A stretch of DNA of 64,000 bases from ZC4RG29 sp964521255 (lineage in GTDB: Bacteria > Bacteroidota > Bacteroidia > Cytophagales > Cyclobacteriaceae): contig CAZFRM010000013.1 of assembly GCA_964521255.1 (NCBI GenBank), forward strand, positions 62,001 to 126,000. Direction: 5' to 3'. Every line of letters begins with the position of its first letter. The stretch's first letter is position 1. Shown here piece by piece: positions 31,509 through 40,745 of the stretch. The notes beneath the pieces were generated by a model. It did no database searches. It had not been told where the DNA came from and saw only the letters and a list, made by a program, of their open reading frames with translations. The position numbers were made by a program, and so were the translations under genes.

Positions 31509-34070
31509 TTGAATCGTAATTTGAGTTTTGTGCGCAACGATATTTGGACCGGGATCAGCCACTTTTTTTTACCCCTTGCTATTTTTTTCCTGCTATCAAC
31601 AGAACAAGTTCTTTCACAGGAAACTGTTGTGCGAGGGAAAGTAACCGATGTGAATTCTGGTGACCCGATTCCTTTTGTTAATGTTGTTTTTCTCGGCACC
31701 AACATTGGTACAACTACCAACTTTGACGGGCAATACGAGATAAAGACACAAACACCAACCGACACTTTGGTGGTCAGCTATATTGGCTATAAACCGCGTA
31801 AAAAGTTTGTGCAACGTGGGCAGGTTCAGGTTTTAAATTTTCAGTTGCAGGAAGATGTAACCAAACTTCAGGAATTTGTTTTTGAATCTGGTGAAAATCC
31901 TGCTTATGAAGTCTTGCGCGGGGTTGTAAAAAATAAGAAGGAGAATGATAAGCGTAAGCTGTTAGCCTACGAGTATGATACCTATACCAAGATTGAGATT
32001 GATGTTGATAACATTTCGGAGAAGTTCAGGGAAAGAAAATTAATTAAGAAAATCACACAGGTACTGGACAGTGTTGAAAGAATTGCCGGAGAGGATGGTA
32101 AGCCCATTCTTCCGATGTTCATATCAGAAAGTGTATCGAAACTTTATTATCGTGATAAGCCAAGCTTAAAGACAGAAAATATTTTAAAGTCGAAAATCAA
32201 TGGTGTTGGTATTGAAGATGGATCATTAGTGACGCAATTCATCGGTTCGTCTTTCCAGGAATATAACTTTTATCAGAACTGGCTTAACATTGTGAGTAAG
32301 GATTTTGTATCACCCATCGCAGATGGTTGGCGGATTTATTATGAATACGACCTTACTGATAGTCTCTACCTTGGTGATCATTTTTGCTACCGCCTCGATT
32401 TCTTTCCGAAAAGTCCGCAGGACCTGGCTTTCACAGGAACCATGTGGATAACAAAAAATGAATATGCCCTTAAACAAATAGACGTAACGGTAGGTAAAGA
32501 AGCCAATCTGAATTTTGTTGAAAAGATTAAGATTCAGCAAGAACTTGAACCAATTGAAGGTGGCGCCTGGCTTCCGGTAAAAAACAGAGTTCTCATTGAT
32601 ATTAGTGAGATCAATAATAAGACGGCTGGTTTGCTTGCGAAATTTTACACATCCAATAAAAATTTTGTTGTCAACAAGCCATACGAATCCTCATTCTATG
32701 AGAGACAAATTAATGTAGCGGAAGATGCCCGCATAGAGGAAGATGAAAGCTATTGGGATAATTTACGTCATGAGCCATTATCAGAGACAGAGAAGAATGT
32801 GTATAAGATGATTGATACACTTCAGAATATTCCTGTTGTGAAAACATATACAGAGCTTATCAAGATTGTTGTTAATGGGTATTATGAAACGGGTAAATTC
32901 TATTTAGGTCCTTACGTTTCAATATTTGCCTTAAATAACATAGAAGGAATACGATTGCAGGCTGGCTTTAAAACCAATATTAAGTTTAGTAACAAATGGA
33001 TTTTTGGCGGTAATGTCGGTTATGGATTTAAAGATGAGAAAATCAAATACTCGGCGTTTGCCCAACGAATCCTTTCACGCGAGCGCTGGACGACGGCTAC
33101 CTTTCAGATAAAAAGCGACATAGGCAGGGTAGGACTTGACGACGAAGACAATATTAATAACTTTCTGTTTTTTGCTGCCCAACGCTTCGGTAATTTCCGA
33201 AGAGGATATTATTTTGATGAGTCACGTTTTGATTTCAAACGAGAACTTTTCAAAGGATTTACACAACGGATCGCATTCAAGTACAATACATTTACGCCGC
33301 TTTTTAACTTTGGATATTATCCGCCCAATGACTTAAATTCCGCTCCACTTGAAACGTATCAAACAGCAGAAGCCATAATCGAATCACGTTATGCACGAGA
33401 TGAATTATTTATTCAAAATGATAATAGCAGGGTTAGTCTCGGAACCACCAAATGGCCCATTATAACAGCACGTTATACAAAAGGAATAAGCGGTATACTG
33501 GGAAGCGATTTTGATTACGATAAATTCAGACTTTCCGTCTACAAGCGCATCCGGTTTGGTCCGCTCGGTACAGGATACATGACGGTAACCGGTGAGTATA
33601 TTTTTGATGCTTTACCCTATACGTTGCTATCCCTGCACATCGGTAATCAAACTCCCATCTATGCTACTTTCTCTTACAACCTTATGAATTTTGGTGAGTT
33701 TGTCAGCGATCGCTTTGTCTCTCTTCAATACCAACATAAGTTTGAAGGATTTTTACTTAATCGAATTCCACTTATGAAAAAGTTAAAGTGGAGATTGGTA
33801 GGAACAGCCAATGTTCTTTATGGCGGATTAAGCCAGGCAAACCGTGCACTTATTTCTGAAACCACACCGAATGACGAGGAAGCCCTTCAGGTAGGTTATC
33901 TTAATTCAGGAAAACCTTACGTTGAGTTAGGTTACGGAATTGAAAATATTTTTAAGTTTTTCAGAATAGATTTTGTTCATCGCCTGTCGTACCTGACGCC
34001 AGGAGAATCTTCCCCTGACGAAAACATTCGAAAATTCGCCGTATTATTCAGCTTCCAGTTTAACTTGTAA
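31509..34070 (+). CDS. DUF5686 / carboxypeptidase-regulatory-like outer-membrane protein
   Basis: An 853-aa protein. No ATG is available near the N-terminus; TTG at 31509, TTG at 31521 and GTG at 31530 are the in-frame options, all before a signal peptide (FFLPLAIFFLLSTEQVLSQ). A CarboxypepD_reg-like beta-sandwich (about residues 38-115, VVRGKVTDVNSGDPIPFVNV) is followed by the DUF5686 region and a C-terminal barrel-like part ending FAVLFSFQFNL. It lacks a TonB plug. It probably sits in the outer membrane. Function unknown. Confidence 0.85.
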   Translation: MNRNLSFVRNDIWTGISHFFLPLAIFFLLSTEQVLSQETVVRGKVTDVNSGDPIPFVNVVFLGTNIGTTTNFDGQYEIKTQTPTDTLVVSYIGYKPRKKFVQRGQVQVLNFQLQEDVTKLQEFVFESGENPAYEVLRGVVKNKKENDKRKLLAYEYDTYTKIEIDVDNISEKFRERKLIKKITQVLDSVERIAGEDGKPILPMFISESVSKLYYRDKPSLKTENILKSKINGVGIEDGSLVTQFIGSSFQEYNFYQNWLNIVSKDFVSPIADGWRIYYEYDLTDSLYLGDHFCYRLDFFPKSPQDLAFTGTMWITKNEYALKQIDVTVGKEANLNFVEKIKIQQELEPIEGGAWLPVKNRVLIDISEINNKTAGLLAKFYTSNKNFVVNKPYESSFYERQINVAEDARIEEDESYWDNLRHEPLSETEKNVYKMIDTLQNIPVVKTYTELIKIVVNGYYETGKFYLGPYVSIFALNNIEGIRLQAGFKTNIKFSNKWIFGGNVGYGFKDEKIKYSAFAQRILSRERWTTATFQIKSDIGRVGLDDEDNINNFLFFAAQRFGNFRRGYYFDESRFDFKRELFKGFTQRIAFKYNTFTPLFNFGYYPPNDLNSAPLETYQTAEAIIESRYARDELFIQNDNSRVSLGTTKWPIITARYTKGISGILGSDFDYDKFRLSVYKRIRFGPLGTGYMTVTGEYIFDALPYTLLSLHIGNQTPIYATFSYNLMNFGEFVSDRFVSLQYQHKFEGFLLNRIPLMKKLKWRLVGTANVLYGGLSQANRALISETTPNDEEALQVGYLNSGKPYVELGYGIENIFKFFRIDFVHRLSYLTPGESSPDENIRKFAVLFSFQFNL

Positions 34071-34083
34071 TTCCTTCAATACC

Positions 34084-34129
34084 TATACTAAAAATTGCAT
34101 ATTTGTGCCCGCAAATTTGTTTTAGTATA
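34084..34129 (+). promoter_or_regulatory. long stem-loop immediately upstream of thrS
   Basis: TATACTAAAA at 34084-34093 and TTTTAGTATA at 34120-34129 are perfectly inverted over 10 bp. Inside, ATTTG (34101-34105) pairs with CAAAT (34112-34116). The structure ends 17 bp before the thrS ATG. It might be a terminator for the DUF5686 gene, an operator, or a leader hairpin affecting thrS translation. Confidence 0.5.
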
Positions 34130-34146
34130 CCTGATCAGTTAATCAA

Positions 34147-36081
34147 ATGAGTGTTAAAATATCGTTTCCGGATGGTAATGTGCGTGAATTTCCCCAAAGT
34201 GTAAAAGGATCGGAAATAGCGTCCAGCATCAGCGAAGGTCTTGCCCGAAATGCACTGGCTATTGAAGTGAATGGAGAGGTATGGGATTTATCACGACCTA
34301 TTTCAAAAGATTCATCCATTAAAATTCTTACCTGGAATGACACAACTGGGAAGTCAACATTTTGGCATTCATCAGCTCACGTAATGGCAGAAGCGCTTGA
34401 AGCGCTCTATCCTGGCGTAAAGTTTGGAATTGGTCCTCCTATTGCCAACGGGTTTTATTATGACATCGATCTTAATGGGAAACCTTTCGGTGATGAAGAG
34501 TTAGCGGCAGTTGAGAAGAAGATGATTGAACTTGCTAAAGCATCTAACCAGTACGTACGTGAAGATGTAAGTAAGGCCGATGCTTTAAAATATTTCCAGG
34601 AGAAAGGCGATCAATACAAAATTGAATTGATCAATGACCTTGCGGATGGTACAATAACATTCTACAAGCAAGGTAATTTTACTGACCTGTGTCGTGGTCC
34701 TCACATACCTAATACGGGTTTTATCAAAGCAGTGAAACTTCTGAATATAGCGGGTGCGTACTGGAGGGGTGATGAGAAAAATAAAATGCTCACACGCATC
34801 TATGGAATTACCTTTCCTAAACAAAAAGAATTGGAAGAGTACCTGCATCTCCTCGAAGAAGCGAAGAAACGTGATCATAGAAAATTAGGTAAGGAGCTTG
34901 AACTTTTTGCTTTTTCTGATAAGGTTGGCCAGGGCCTTCCTTTGTGGTTGCCCAAAGGAACAATTCTTCGCGAACGTCTTGAACAATTCATGAGAAAGGC
35001 GCAGGTCAAAGCAGGTTATGATCCCGTAGTTACACCGCATATTGGTAGCAAGTCTTTATATGTTACTTCCGGGCATTATGAAAAGTATGGTAAGGATTCT
35101 TTCCAGCCTATTCATACACCTGATGAGAATGAGGAGTTTCTGCTCAAACCCATGAATTGCCCGCATCATTGCGAGATATATAAGGTAAAGCCGCGTTCTT
35201 ATCGTGATCTTCCCATAAGATTGGCTGAGTTCGGAACGGTTTACCGCTATGAGCAAAGCGGAGAACTTCACGGGTTGACGCGTGTGCGAGGATTTACCCA
35301 GGATGACGCCCACATTTTCTGCAGGCCCGATCAGGTTAAATCAGAATTTATAAAAGTAATTGACCTGGTGTTCCATGTATTTACTTCATTGGGATTTGAA
35401 AATTATACAGCCCAGGTTTCTCTTAGAGACCCGGAAAATAAGGCTAAGTATATTGGTGATGATGAACTATGGGACAGGGCAGAACGTGAGATCCAGGAAG
35501 CTGCTGATGAACGCGGCTTAAAAACTATTGCTGTAAAAGGGGAAGCTGCATTTTACGGCCCTAAGTTGGATTTTATGGTAAAAGATGCACTCGGCAGAAG
35601 TTGGCAGTTAGGTACTATCCAGGTCGACTACCAACTTCCGCAAAGATTTGAGCTGGAGTACATTGGAGCAGATAACCAGCGTCACAGGCCGGTTATGATT
35701 CACCGTGCGCCTTTTGGATCCCTTGAACGGTTTGTGGCTGTACTGATCGAACATTGTGCTGGTAACTTTCCCTTATGGCTTGCACCTGATCAAATTGCGG
35801 TACTTCCCATCTCAGAGCGTTTCAATGACTATGCCCAAATGGTTTTTGATAAGCTTAAAGCTCAAGATATCAGGGGATTACTGGATGACCGCGATGAAAA
35901 AATTGGCAGAAAGATACGCGATGCGGAAACCCGTAAGATTCCTTATATGCTGATTGTGGGAGAACGGGAGGCCAGCGAATCAAAGGTCTCTGTAAGGAAA
36001 CATGGACAAGGCGACCAGGGGAGTGTTCCTTTGGAGGACTTTGTAAAGCAATTTCAAACGGATTGCGCTGCTCCGGTTTGA
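34147..36081 (+). CDS. thrS: threonine--tRNA ligase
   Basis: A 644-aa class II synthetase of full length. N-terminal TGS domain (about 1-62); editing domain with HSSAHVMAEAL (His74, His78) and CRGPHIPNT; catalytic core with the zinc-binding MNCPHHCEIY (Cys338), YRYEQSGELHGLTRVRGFTQ, DDAHIFC and MIHRAPFGSLERFVAVLIEH; C-terminal anticodon-binding domain (APDQIAVLPISERF). It charges tRNA-Thr. It is the first gene of the thrS-infC-rpmI-rplT cluster found in many bacteria. A stem-loop precedes the start. Confidence 0.98.
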   Translation: MSVKISFPDGNVREFPQSVKGSEIASSISEGLARNALAIEVNGEVWDLSRPISKDSSIKILTWNDTTGKSTFWHSSAHVMAEALEALYPGVKFGIGPPIANGFYYDIDLNGKPFGDEELAAVEKKMIELAKASNQYVREDVSKADALKYFQEKGDQYKIELINDLADGTITFYKQGNFTDLCRGPHIPNTGFIKAVKLLNIAGAYWRGDEKNKMLTRIYGITFPKQKELEEYLHLLEEAKKRDHRKLGKELELFAFSDKVGQGLPLWLPKGTILRERLEQFMRKAQVKAGYDPVVTPHIGSKSLYVTSGHYEKYGKDSFQPIHTPDENEEFLLKPMNCPHHCEIYKVKPRSYRDLPIRLAEFGTVYRYEQSGELHGLTRVRGFTQDDAHIFCRPDQVKSEFIKVIDLVFHVFTSLGFENYTAQVSLRDPENKAKYIGDDELWDRAEREIQEAADERGLKTIAVKGEAAFYGPKLDFMVKDALGRSWQLGTIQVDYQLPQRFELEYIGADNQRHRPVMIHRAPFGSLERFVAVLIEHCAGNFPLWLAPDQIAVLPISERFNDYAQMVFDKLKAQDIRGLLDDRDEKIGRKIRDAETRKIPYMLIVGEREASESKVSVRKHGQGDQGSVPLEDFVKQFQTDCAAPV

Positions 36082-36162
36082 ATTTTGTTTTTTGAAAAAA
36101 CAAAATTATAGCGATATTTGCACCCTATTTTGAAAAACTAAAACTTAAGACGTATCAGTAGC

Positions 36163-36714
36163 ATTAATAACAGACCTTTCCGGCGTGGGCCTCACCGAGC
36201 GGAGGAACCCTACAAAATCAATGAAAGAATAACCGCTGCCCGTGTAAGGGTGGTTGGGGAGAATGTAAACGTAGATGTTTACCCTATCCAGAACGCAATA
36301 AAAATTGCCAAGGATTTGGGACTTGATCTGGTGGAGATTTCACCTAATGCTGATCCTCCGGTTTGTAAAGTTGTTGATTACTCTAAGTTTAAGTACGAAC
36401 AAAAGAAGAAGCAAAAGGAGATCAAGGCGAGAACACAGAAGGTAGTTCTTAAAGAAATTCGTTTCGGGCCTAATACAGATGACCATGACTTTGACTTTAA
36501 GGTTAAGCATGCGATCAACTTTCTGAAAGAAGGAGCGAAAGTTAAAGCCACTGTTGTTTTTATAGGTCGAACTATTGTATACAAGGAGAGAGGCGAAATT
36601 TTGCTACTGAAGTTTGCTACGGCAATTGAAGAATTTGGTAAGGTTGAACAGCTTCCAAAGCTTGAAGGAAAAAGAATGGCGATAATAGTTATGCCAAAGG
36701 CTCAAAAGAAGTAA
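36163..36714 (+). CDS. infC: translation initiation factor IF-3 with probable ATT start codon
   Basis: The conserved N-terminus (HRAEEPYKINERITAARVRV) lies upstream of the first ATG/GTG/TTG, which is GTG at 36250. The frame is closed by a stop at 36139, so initiation must use a rare codon; ATT at 36163 (183 aa) is the best candidate, with ATC at 36154 as the alternative. AUU starts are the known basis of IF-3 autoregulation in other bacteria. The C-terminal domain is complete (VVLKEIRFGPNTDDHDFDFK, then EGKRMAIIVMPKAQ). Confidence 0.92.
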   Translation: MNNRPFRRGPHRAEEPYKINERITAARVRVVGENVNVDVYPIQNAIKIAKDLGLDLVEISPNADPPVCKVVDYSKFKYEQKKKQKEIKARTQKVVLKEIRFGPNTDDHDFDFKVKHAINFLKEGAKVKATVVFIGRTIVYKERGEILLLKFATAIEEFGKVEQLPKLEGKRMAIIVMPKAQKK

Positions 36715-36734
36715 GGAATTATAAACTAAATAAA

Positions 36735-36935
36735 ATGCCAAAAGTTAAAACCAAATCCGGCGCAAAGAAGCGCTTCAAGGTAACCGGATCAGGAAAAGTA
36801 AAGCACAAACGTGCCTTTAAGAATCATATTCTTACAAAGAAAGAAACGAAGCAGAAAAGAAGACTCGGTCAAAAAGCATTGGTGAGGAGCGAAGACCTCA
36901 AGAATGTGAAGTTTATGCTTCCTTACGCTTTATAA
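36735..36935 (+). CDS. rpmI: 50S ribosomal protein L35
   Basis: A 66-aa basic protein: MPKVKTKSGAKKRFKVTGSG, then KVKHKRAFKNHILTKKETKQ and KRRLGQKALV. It has the family's full length and signature and lies 20 bp after infC. A 10-bp inverted repeat begins at its stop codon. Confidence 0.98.
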   Translation: MPKVKTKSGAKKRFKVTGSGKVKHKRAFKNHILTKKETKQKRRLGQKALVRSEDLKNVKFMLPYAL

Positions 36936-36960
36936 TTTTCTGACAACCGTTCAGAAAATT
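36934..36960 (+). promoter_or_regulatory. stem-loop between rpmI and rplT
   Basis: AATTTTCTGA (36934-36943) and TCAGAAAATT (36951-36960) are perfectly inverted with a 7-nt loop. The stem starts within the rpmI stop codon. It could be an attenuator, a processing site or an L20-responsive element; no long T-run follows. Confidence 0.5.
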
Positions 36961-37039
36961 TGGTTTAATGTTTAACCCGGTTTTTGGCTATCAAGCATCC
37001 TTAACAGGAACGCCAACAACCAAAAAATGAGAATGTAAA

Positions 37040-37384
37040 ATGCCAAGATCAGTAAACAATGTAGCGTCAAGAGCGAAAAGAAAACGGACGCTCAAACTAG
37101 CCAAGGGATTCTTTGGCCGAAAGAAAAATGTATGGACAGTAGCTAAAAATGCTATTGAAAAAGGACTCGTATATGCTTACCGGGATCGCAAACAAAAAAA
37201 GAGAGAATTCAGAGCAGTATGGATCCAACGTATCAATGCCGCAGCCAGGCTTCATGGAATGAGCTACTCCGAGTTGATGGGTAAGTTGAACAAATCCGGG
37301 ATTGATTTGAACCGAAAAGTACTTGCTGATTTAGCAGCAAATAATCCCAAAGCATTTGAAGAAGTAGTAAATCAGGTGAAGTAA
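37040..37384 (+). CDS. rplT: 50S ribosomal protein L20
   Basis: A 114-aa basic protein: MPRSVNNVASRAKRKRTLKL, then AKGFFGRKKNVWTVAKNAIE, YAYRDRKQKKREFRAVWIQR and INAAARLHGMSYSELMGKLN. It has the full family length and is the last gene of the translation cluster. In other bacteria L20 represses its own operon; the 104-bp spacer upstream with its hairpin would be the place to look for that here. Confidence 0.98.
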   Translation: MPRSVNNVASRAKRKRTLKLAKGFFGRKKNVWTVAKNAIEKGLVYAYRDRKQKKREFRAVWIQRINAAARLHGMSYSELMGKLNKSGIDLNRKVLADLAANNPKAFEEVVNQVK

Positions 37385-37409
37385 TTCATACTGGAAATCA
37401 ATATTCAGC

Positions 37410-37437
37410 AAAAAGAGGCAAGACCATGCCTCTTTTT
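37410..37437 (+). terminator. rho-independent terminator after rplT
   Basis: AAAAAGAGGCA (37410-37420), loop AGACCA, TGCCTCTTTTT (37427-37437), followed by a T-run. An 11-bp perfect stem 25 nt after the rplT stop, the best terminator in the window. It isolates the ribosomal cluster from the STAND/adhesin operon. Confidence 0.9.
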
Positions 37438-37566
37438 TGTTTTAGGCGTATTTTTCTTTATTTTTCGAGACTTTTTTAGTGCTTTTACTATTTTTTAAAC
37501 TCAATTGTGAAAGTGTGCTTCTTTTTCTTTTGCGATTGGTTTTCAAATAGGGGTTAACGAATAGCC

Positions 37567-40500
37567 ATGCTAAACCAACCCTTGCTATCTGGCGAATCTC
37601 ACAAATCTTCGCAGGACGTCGTTATTGACATCCAGCACGGAATTGGTAATCCTTTTCCAGGACTAAGACCCTTTACCATTGACGAAAGTCACTTGTTCTT
37701 TGGCCGCGAAGGTCAGGTGGATGAGATACTGGTTAAACTTTCCAGGAATCATTTTTTAACTGTATTGGGATATTCAGGAAGCGGTAAATCTTCCCTGATG
37801 TACTGCGGATTAATTCCTGTGCTGTATGGTGGTTTCGTAACACAGACGGGTCCCGTATGGCATGTAATTTCTACAAGACCAGGAACCTCCCCAATTTATA
37901 ATCTTGCTGAATCATCCGTTCAATATTTAATACAACATGGCTCCATTGATCCATTAGATAAAGAAGTTCATGTGGCAATCCTGAGTTCGGTTCTTCGGAG
38001 CGGAGCTTTTGGTCTGGTTGAAGTGTCGCGTATGCTTCAGCAGGAAACCGGCGAGAATGTTTTTTTTCTTATTGACCAATTTGAAGAAATATTCAGATTC
38101 AGAGACAGCGAAACAAGTGGAGCCACCGGAGTTGATGAAGCACAGCATTATGTAAACCTCATTCTTACTGCAATTGGCCAACGCGACATTCCGGTATATG
38201 CATCGCTTACGATGCGTTCTGATTTCCTTGGAATGTGTTCCGTGTTTCCCGGATTAACATCGCTGATAAACGAAAGTAATTACCTGGTGCCGCAGATGAC
38301 ACGTGAGCAAAAGAGGGCTGTCATTGAAGGACCAATTACCGTAGCAGGAGGAAGAATTACATCGCGTCTTGTTAAAAGAATCTTAAACGATGTAAGTAAC
38401 GATCAGGATCAATTGCCTATCCTGCAGCATGCCTTAATGCGAACGTGGGATTATTGGTTAGAAAACCGTGAATCGGCGGAGCCAATTGACATACGTCACT
38501 ACAATGCCATTGGGAAAATCAGCGAAGCTTTATCGTTGCACGCAAATGAAGCTTATGATGAACTGACAACACGTGAAAAAGAAATAGCTGAAATTCTTTT
38601 TAAAAGTGTTACCGAAAAGAATCAGGAAAACCGGGGCATGCGTAAACCGGTAAGACTTGCTCTGGTTGCAGAACTTTCCGGGGCGGGAGAGGGCGAAGTA
38701 ATTAATGTAGTTGATCATTTCCGACGTTCGGGGAGATCTTTCCTGATGCCTTCTACTAATGTTAAACTACATGGCGATTCAATTATTGAGCTTTCCCACG
38801 AAAGCCTTATGCGGATATGGGTGCGATTAACGGGATGGGTAGAGGAGGAGTTTGAGTCAGCTCAGATGTACAAGCGACTTTCAGAAGCGGCCGCTATGTA
38901 CCAGATAGGTAAGACAGGTTTATGGCGACCCCCTGATTTGCAGCTTGCACTGAACTGGCAGAAAAAACAAAAGCCAACGCGCGCATGGGCTCAACGTTAT
39001 GATGAAGCCTTTGAAAGAGCCGTTGTATTCCTTGATACAAGTCGCATAACCTACGAAGCGGAGTTAAAGAATCAGGAAATGATGCAGCGCCGTGTCTTGC
39101 AAAGGACACGCGTAACAGCAATTGTTCTTGGTATCGCAGCAGTTATTGCTATTCTGTTCATGGTATTTGCGTACATGAAAAAAATTGAGGCTGACAATCA
39201 AACTGATTTGGCAATTGAACGTGGCGAGGAAGCAGAACGCCAGCGAAATATTGCACTGATCGAACGAAATAAAGCGGATTCATTAAGAGCGGAAGCTGTT
39301 AAGTCTGCAGATAAATTAGAGAGAGCGAATGTAAATTTGGAAATAGCTTTGGCAGAACGTACAGAAGCCGAGCTACGTGCATTGGTCAATTTAAGAGAAG
39401 CGCAGCGGCAACAAAGCATTGCTGAAGCAGCCAGTGTGAAGGAGAGCGAAGCCAGGGTTGTGGCTGAAGATAAAACGCGGGAAGCCGAACGGGAATTCAA
39501 TCGTGCAAATCGCCTTCTGATGCTCACCAAAGCTCAGGCGATGGCAGCAAAATCACGGCAGGAAAGTGATGACAAAGAGTTAGCAGGCCTGTTGGCGATG
39601 CAGGCTTATCGCTTTCACAAAACATATGAAGGAAAAAAATATGATCCGTTTATTTATTCAGGCCTTTATTATTCATTAACAAAACTTGAAACAAGAACAT
39701 ACAATGCCATTAAAGTAGCAGGTCCACCGCGCAACAGGATTAATTCTCTCGCATTGGCTTCTGTTGGAAATTCATTTTATGCGGCAGGCACTGATGGTAG
39801 AATTTTTGAAGGTGATTACCTTAAATTGACAAGCACACCGACAGGTTATAGCAACGCGTTTCCCAATAAAGTCATAGCGCTCAGCAAAGATAGTCGCTAC
39901 CTTGTTAATGGAACGGATTCAGCCTTCGTGCAAATTTATGATTTGCAAAAAGATGGAAGCCAGCCTTTCAAAACGATAAAGGGTTTTAACGGACCAACCA
40001 ACGATTTGGAATTTCTACCCGACGGCTCAGGTTTCATACTGGCCAGCGGCGACTTCAAGAAATTAAATTACACGATCAACCTTGTCGATCATCAAACCGG
40101 TTCTGTTAAACCTGTTGTAACCTTACCTTCGGAGATCAAGACAATAAACATAAGTCAGGATGGGAATTGGCTTGCAGCAGGATCGTGGTCCGGTAAAATT
40201 TTTATGGTGGATTTAAGAAGCGGTAATTATTCAACATTACTTGAAGAACCCTCCAACAGAATACTGACCGTTAAATTCAGTCCTGACGGAAAATCACTTG
40301 CCTATGGAACTGACGATCTTGTTAACAAAAGAGGATTGGTTAAAATATATGATTTGAATACCAGGAATACACGCCAGTTCACGGGTCACCATGCCGGTGT
40401 ATTTGATGTTGAGTTTAGTCCGGATGGAAAACTTTTGGCCAGTGCAGGGTCAGATAAAAAATTACAGATGTGGGTACTGGATCATCCCGAAGACCTTCCC

Positions 40501-40743
40501 ATTGAAATGGATAATAACAACGGCTATATTTTTGATATTGAGTTCACAAAGTCATCCGATTACCTCGTTGCTACTACAAGTGAATCGGAAATCAGAGTGT
40601 GGCCGACTGATCATACCTTGTTAGCCGAAAAAATTTGTCCATTACTCAGTCGGAATTTATCCACTGATGAATGGAGCAAATACGTTGGTGACGATATAGA
40701 TTATGAGTACACCTGCCCAAGGCTGTTAATTAAAGACTATTGA
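37567..40743 (+). CDS. nSTAND1-type NTPase with transmembrane helix and WD40 repeats
   Basis: A 1058-aa protein. The N-terminal STAND NTPase has NPFPGLRPFTIDESHLFFGR, a Walker A GYSGSGKSS (68-76) and a Walker B FFLIDQFEE (166-174). After a winged-helix/helical region comes one TM helix (about 517-540, AIVLGIAAVIAILFMVFAYM), a charged coiled coil (about 545-660, NADSLRAEAVKSADKLERAN) and WD40 repeats (about 690-1040; HHAGVFDVEFSPDGKLLASA is the clearest). STAND proteins are signal-responsive switches. The gene is coupled to an outer-membrane barrel gene. The NTPase would be cytosolic and the propeller periplasmic, or the reverse; topology is inferred. Confidence 0.88.
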   Translation: MLNQPLLSGESHKSSQDVVIDIQHGIGNPFPGLRPFTIDESHLFFGREGQVDEILVKLSRNHFLTVLGYSGSGKSSLMYCGLIPVLYGGFVTQTGPVWHVISTRPGTSPIYNLAESSVQYLIQHGSIDPLDKEVHVAILSSVLRSGAFGLVEVSRMLQQETGENVFFLIDQFEEIFRFRDSETSGATGVDEAQHYVNLILTAIGQRDIPVYASLTMRSDFLGMCSVFPGLTSLINESNYLVPQMTREQKRAVIEGPITVAGGRITSRLVKRILNDVSNDQDQLPILQHALMRTWDYWLENRESAEPIDIRHYNAIGKISEALSLHANEAYDELTTREKEIAEILFKSVTEKNQENRGMRKPVRLALVAELSGAGEGEVINVVDHFRRSGRSFLMPSTNVKLHGDSIIELSHESLMRIWVRLTGWVEEEFESAQMYKRLSEAAAMYQIGKTGLWRPPDLQLALNWQKKQKPTRAWAQRYDEAFERAVVFLDTSRITYEAELKNQEMMQRRVLQRTRVTAIVLGIAAVIAILFMVFAYMKKIEADNQTDLAIERGEEAERQRNIALIERNKADSLRAEAVKSADKLERANVNLEIALAERTEAELRALVNLREAQRQQSIAEAASVKESEARVVAEDKTREAEREFNRANRLLMLTKAQAMAAKSRQESDDKELAGLLAMQAYRFHKTYEGKKYDPFIYSGLYYSLTKLETRTYNAIKVAGPPRNRINSLALASVGNSFYAAGTDGRIFEGDYLKLTSTPTGYSNAFPNKVIALSKDSRYLVNGTDSAFVQIYDLQKDGSQPFKTIKGFNGPTNDLEFLPDGSGFILASGDFKKLNYTINLVDHQTGSVKPVVTLPSEIKTINISQDGNWLAAGSWSGKIFMVDLRSGNYSTLLEEPSNRILTVKFSPDGKSLAYGTDDLVNKRGLVKIYDLNTRNTRQFTGHHAGVFDVEFSPDGKLLASAGSDKKLQMWVLDHPEDLPIEMDNNNGYIFDIEFTKSSDYLVATTSESEIRVWPTDHTLLAEKICPLLSRNLSTDEWSKYVGDDIDYEYTCPRLLIKDY

Positions 40744-40745
40744 GA

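Noticed and set aside
36250..36714. IF-3 as a 154-aa protein starting at GTG 36250
   Set aside because: This omits the conserved PYKINERI N-terminus, which is in frame upstream; an ATT start fits the family.
37567..40743. STAND protein as a stand-alone antiphage Avs-type defence gene
   Set aside because: No effector nuclease, TIR or protease domain is visible, no other defence genes lie nearby, and its coupling to envelope genes argues for a different role. Defence remains possible but unsupported.
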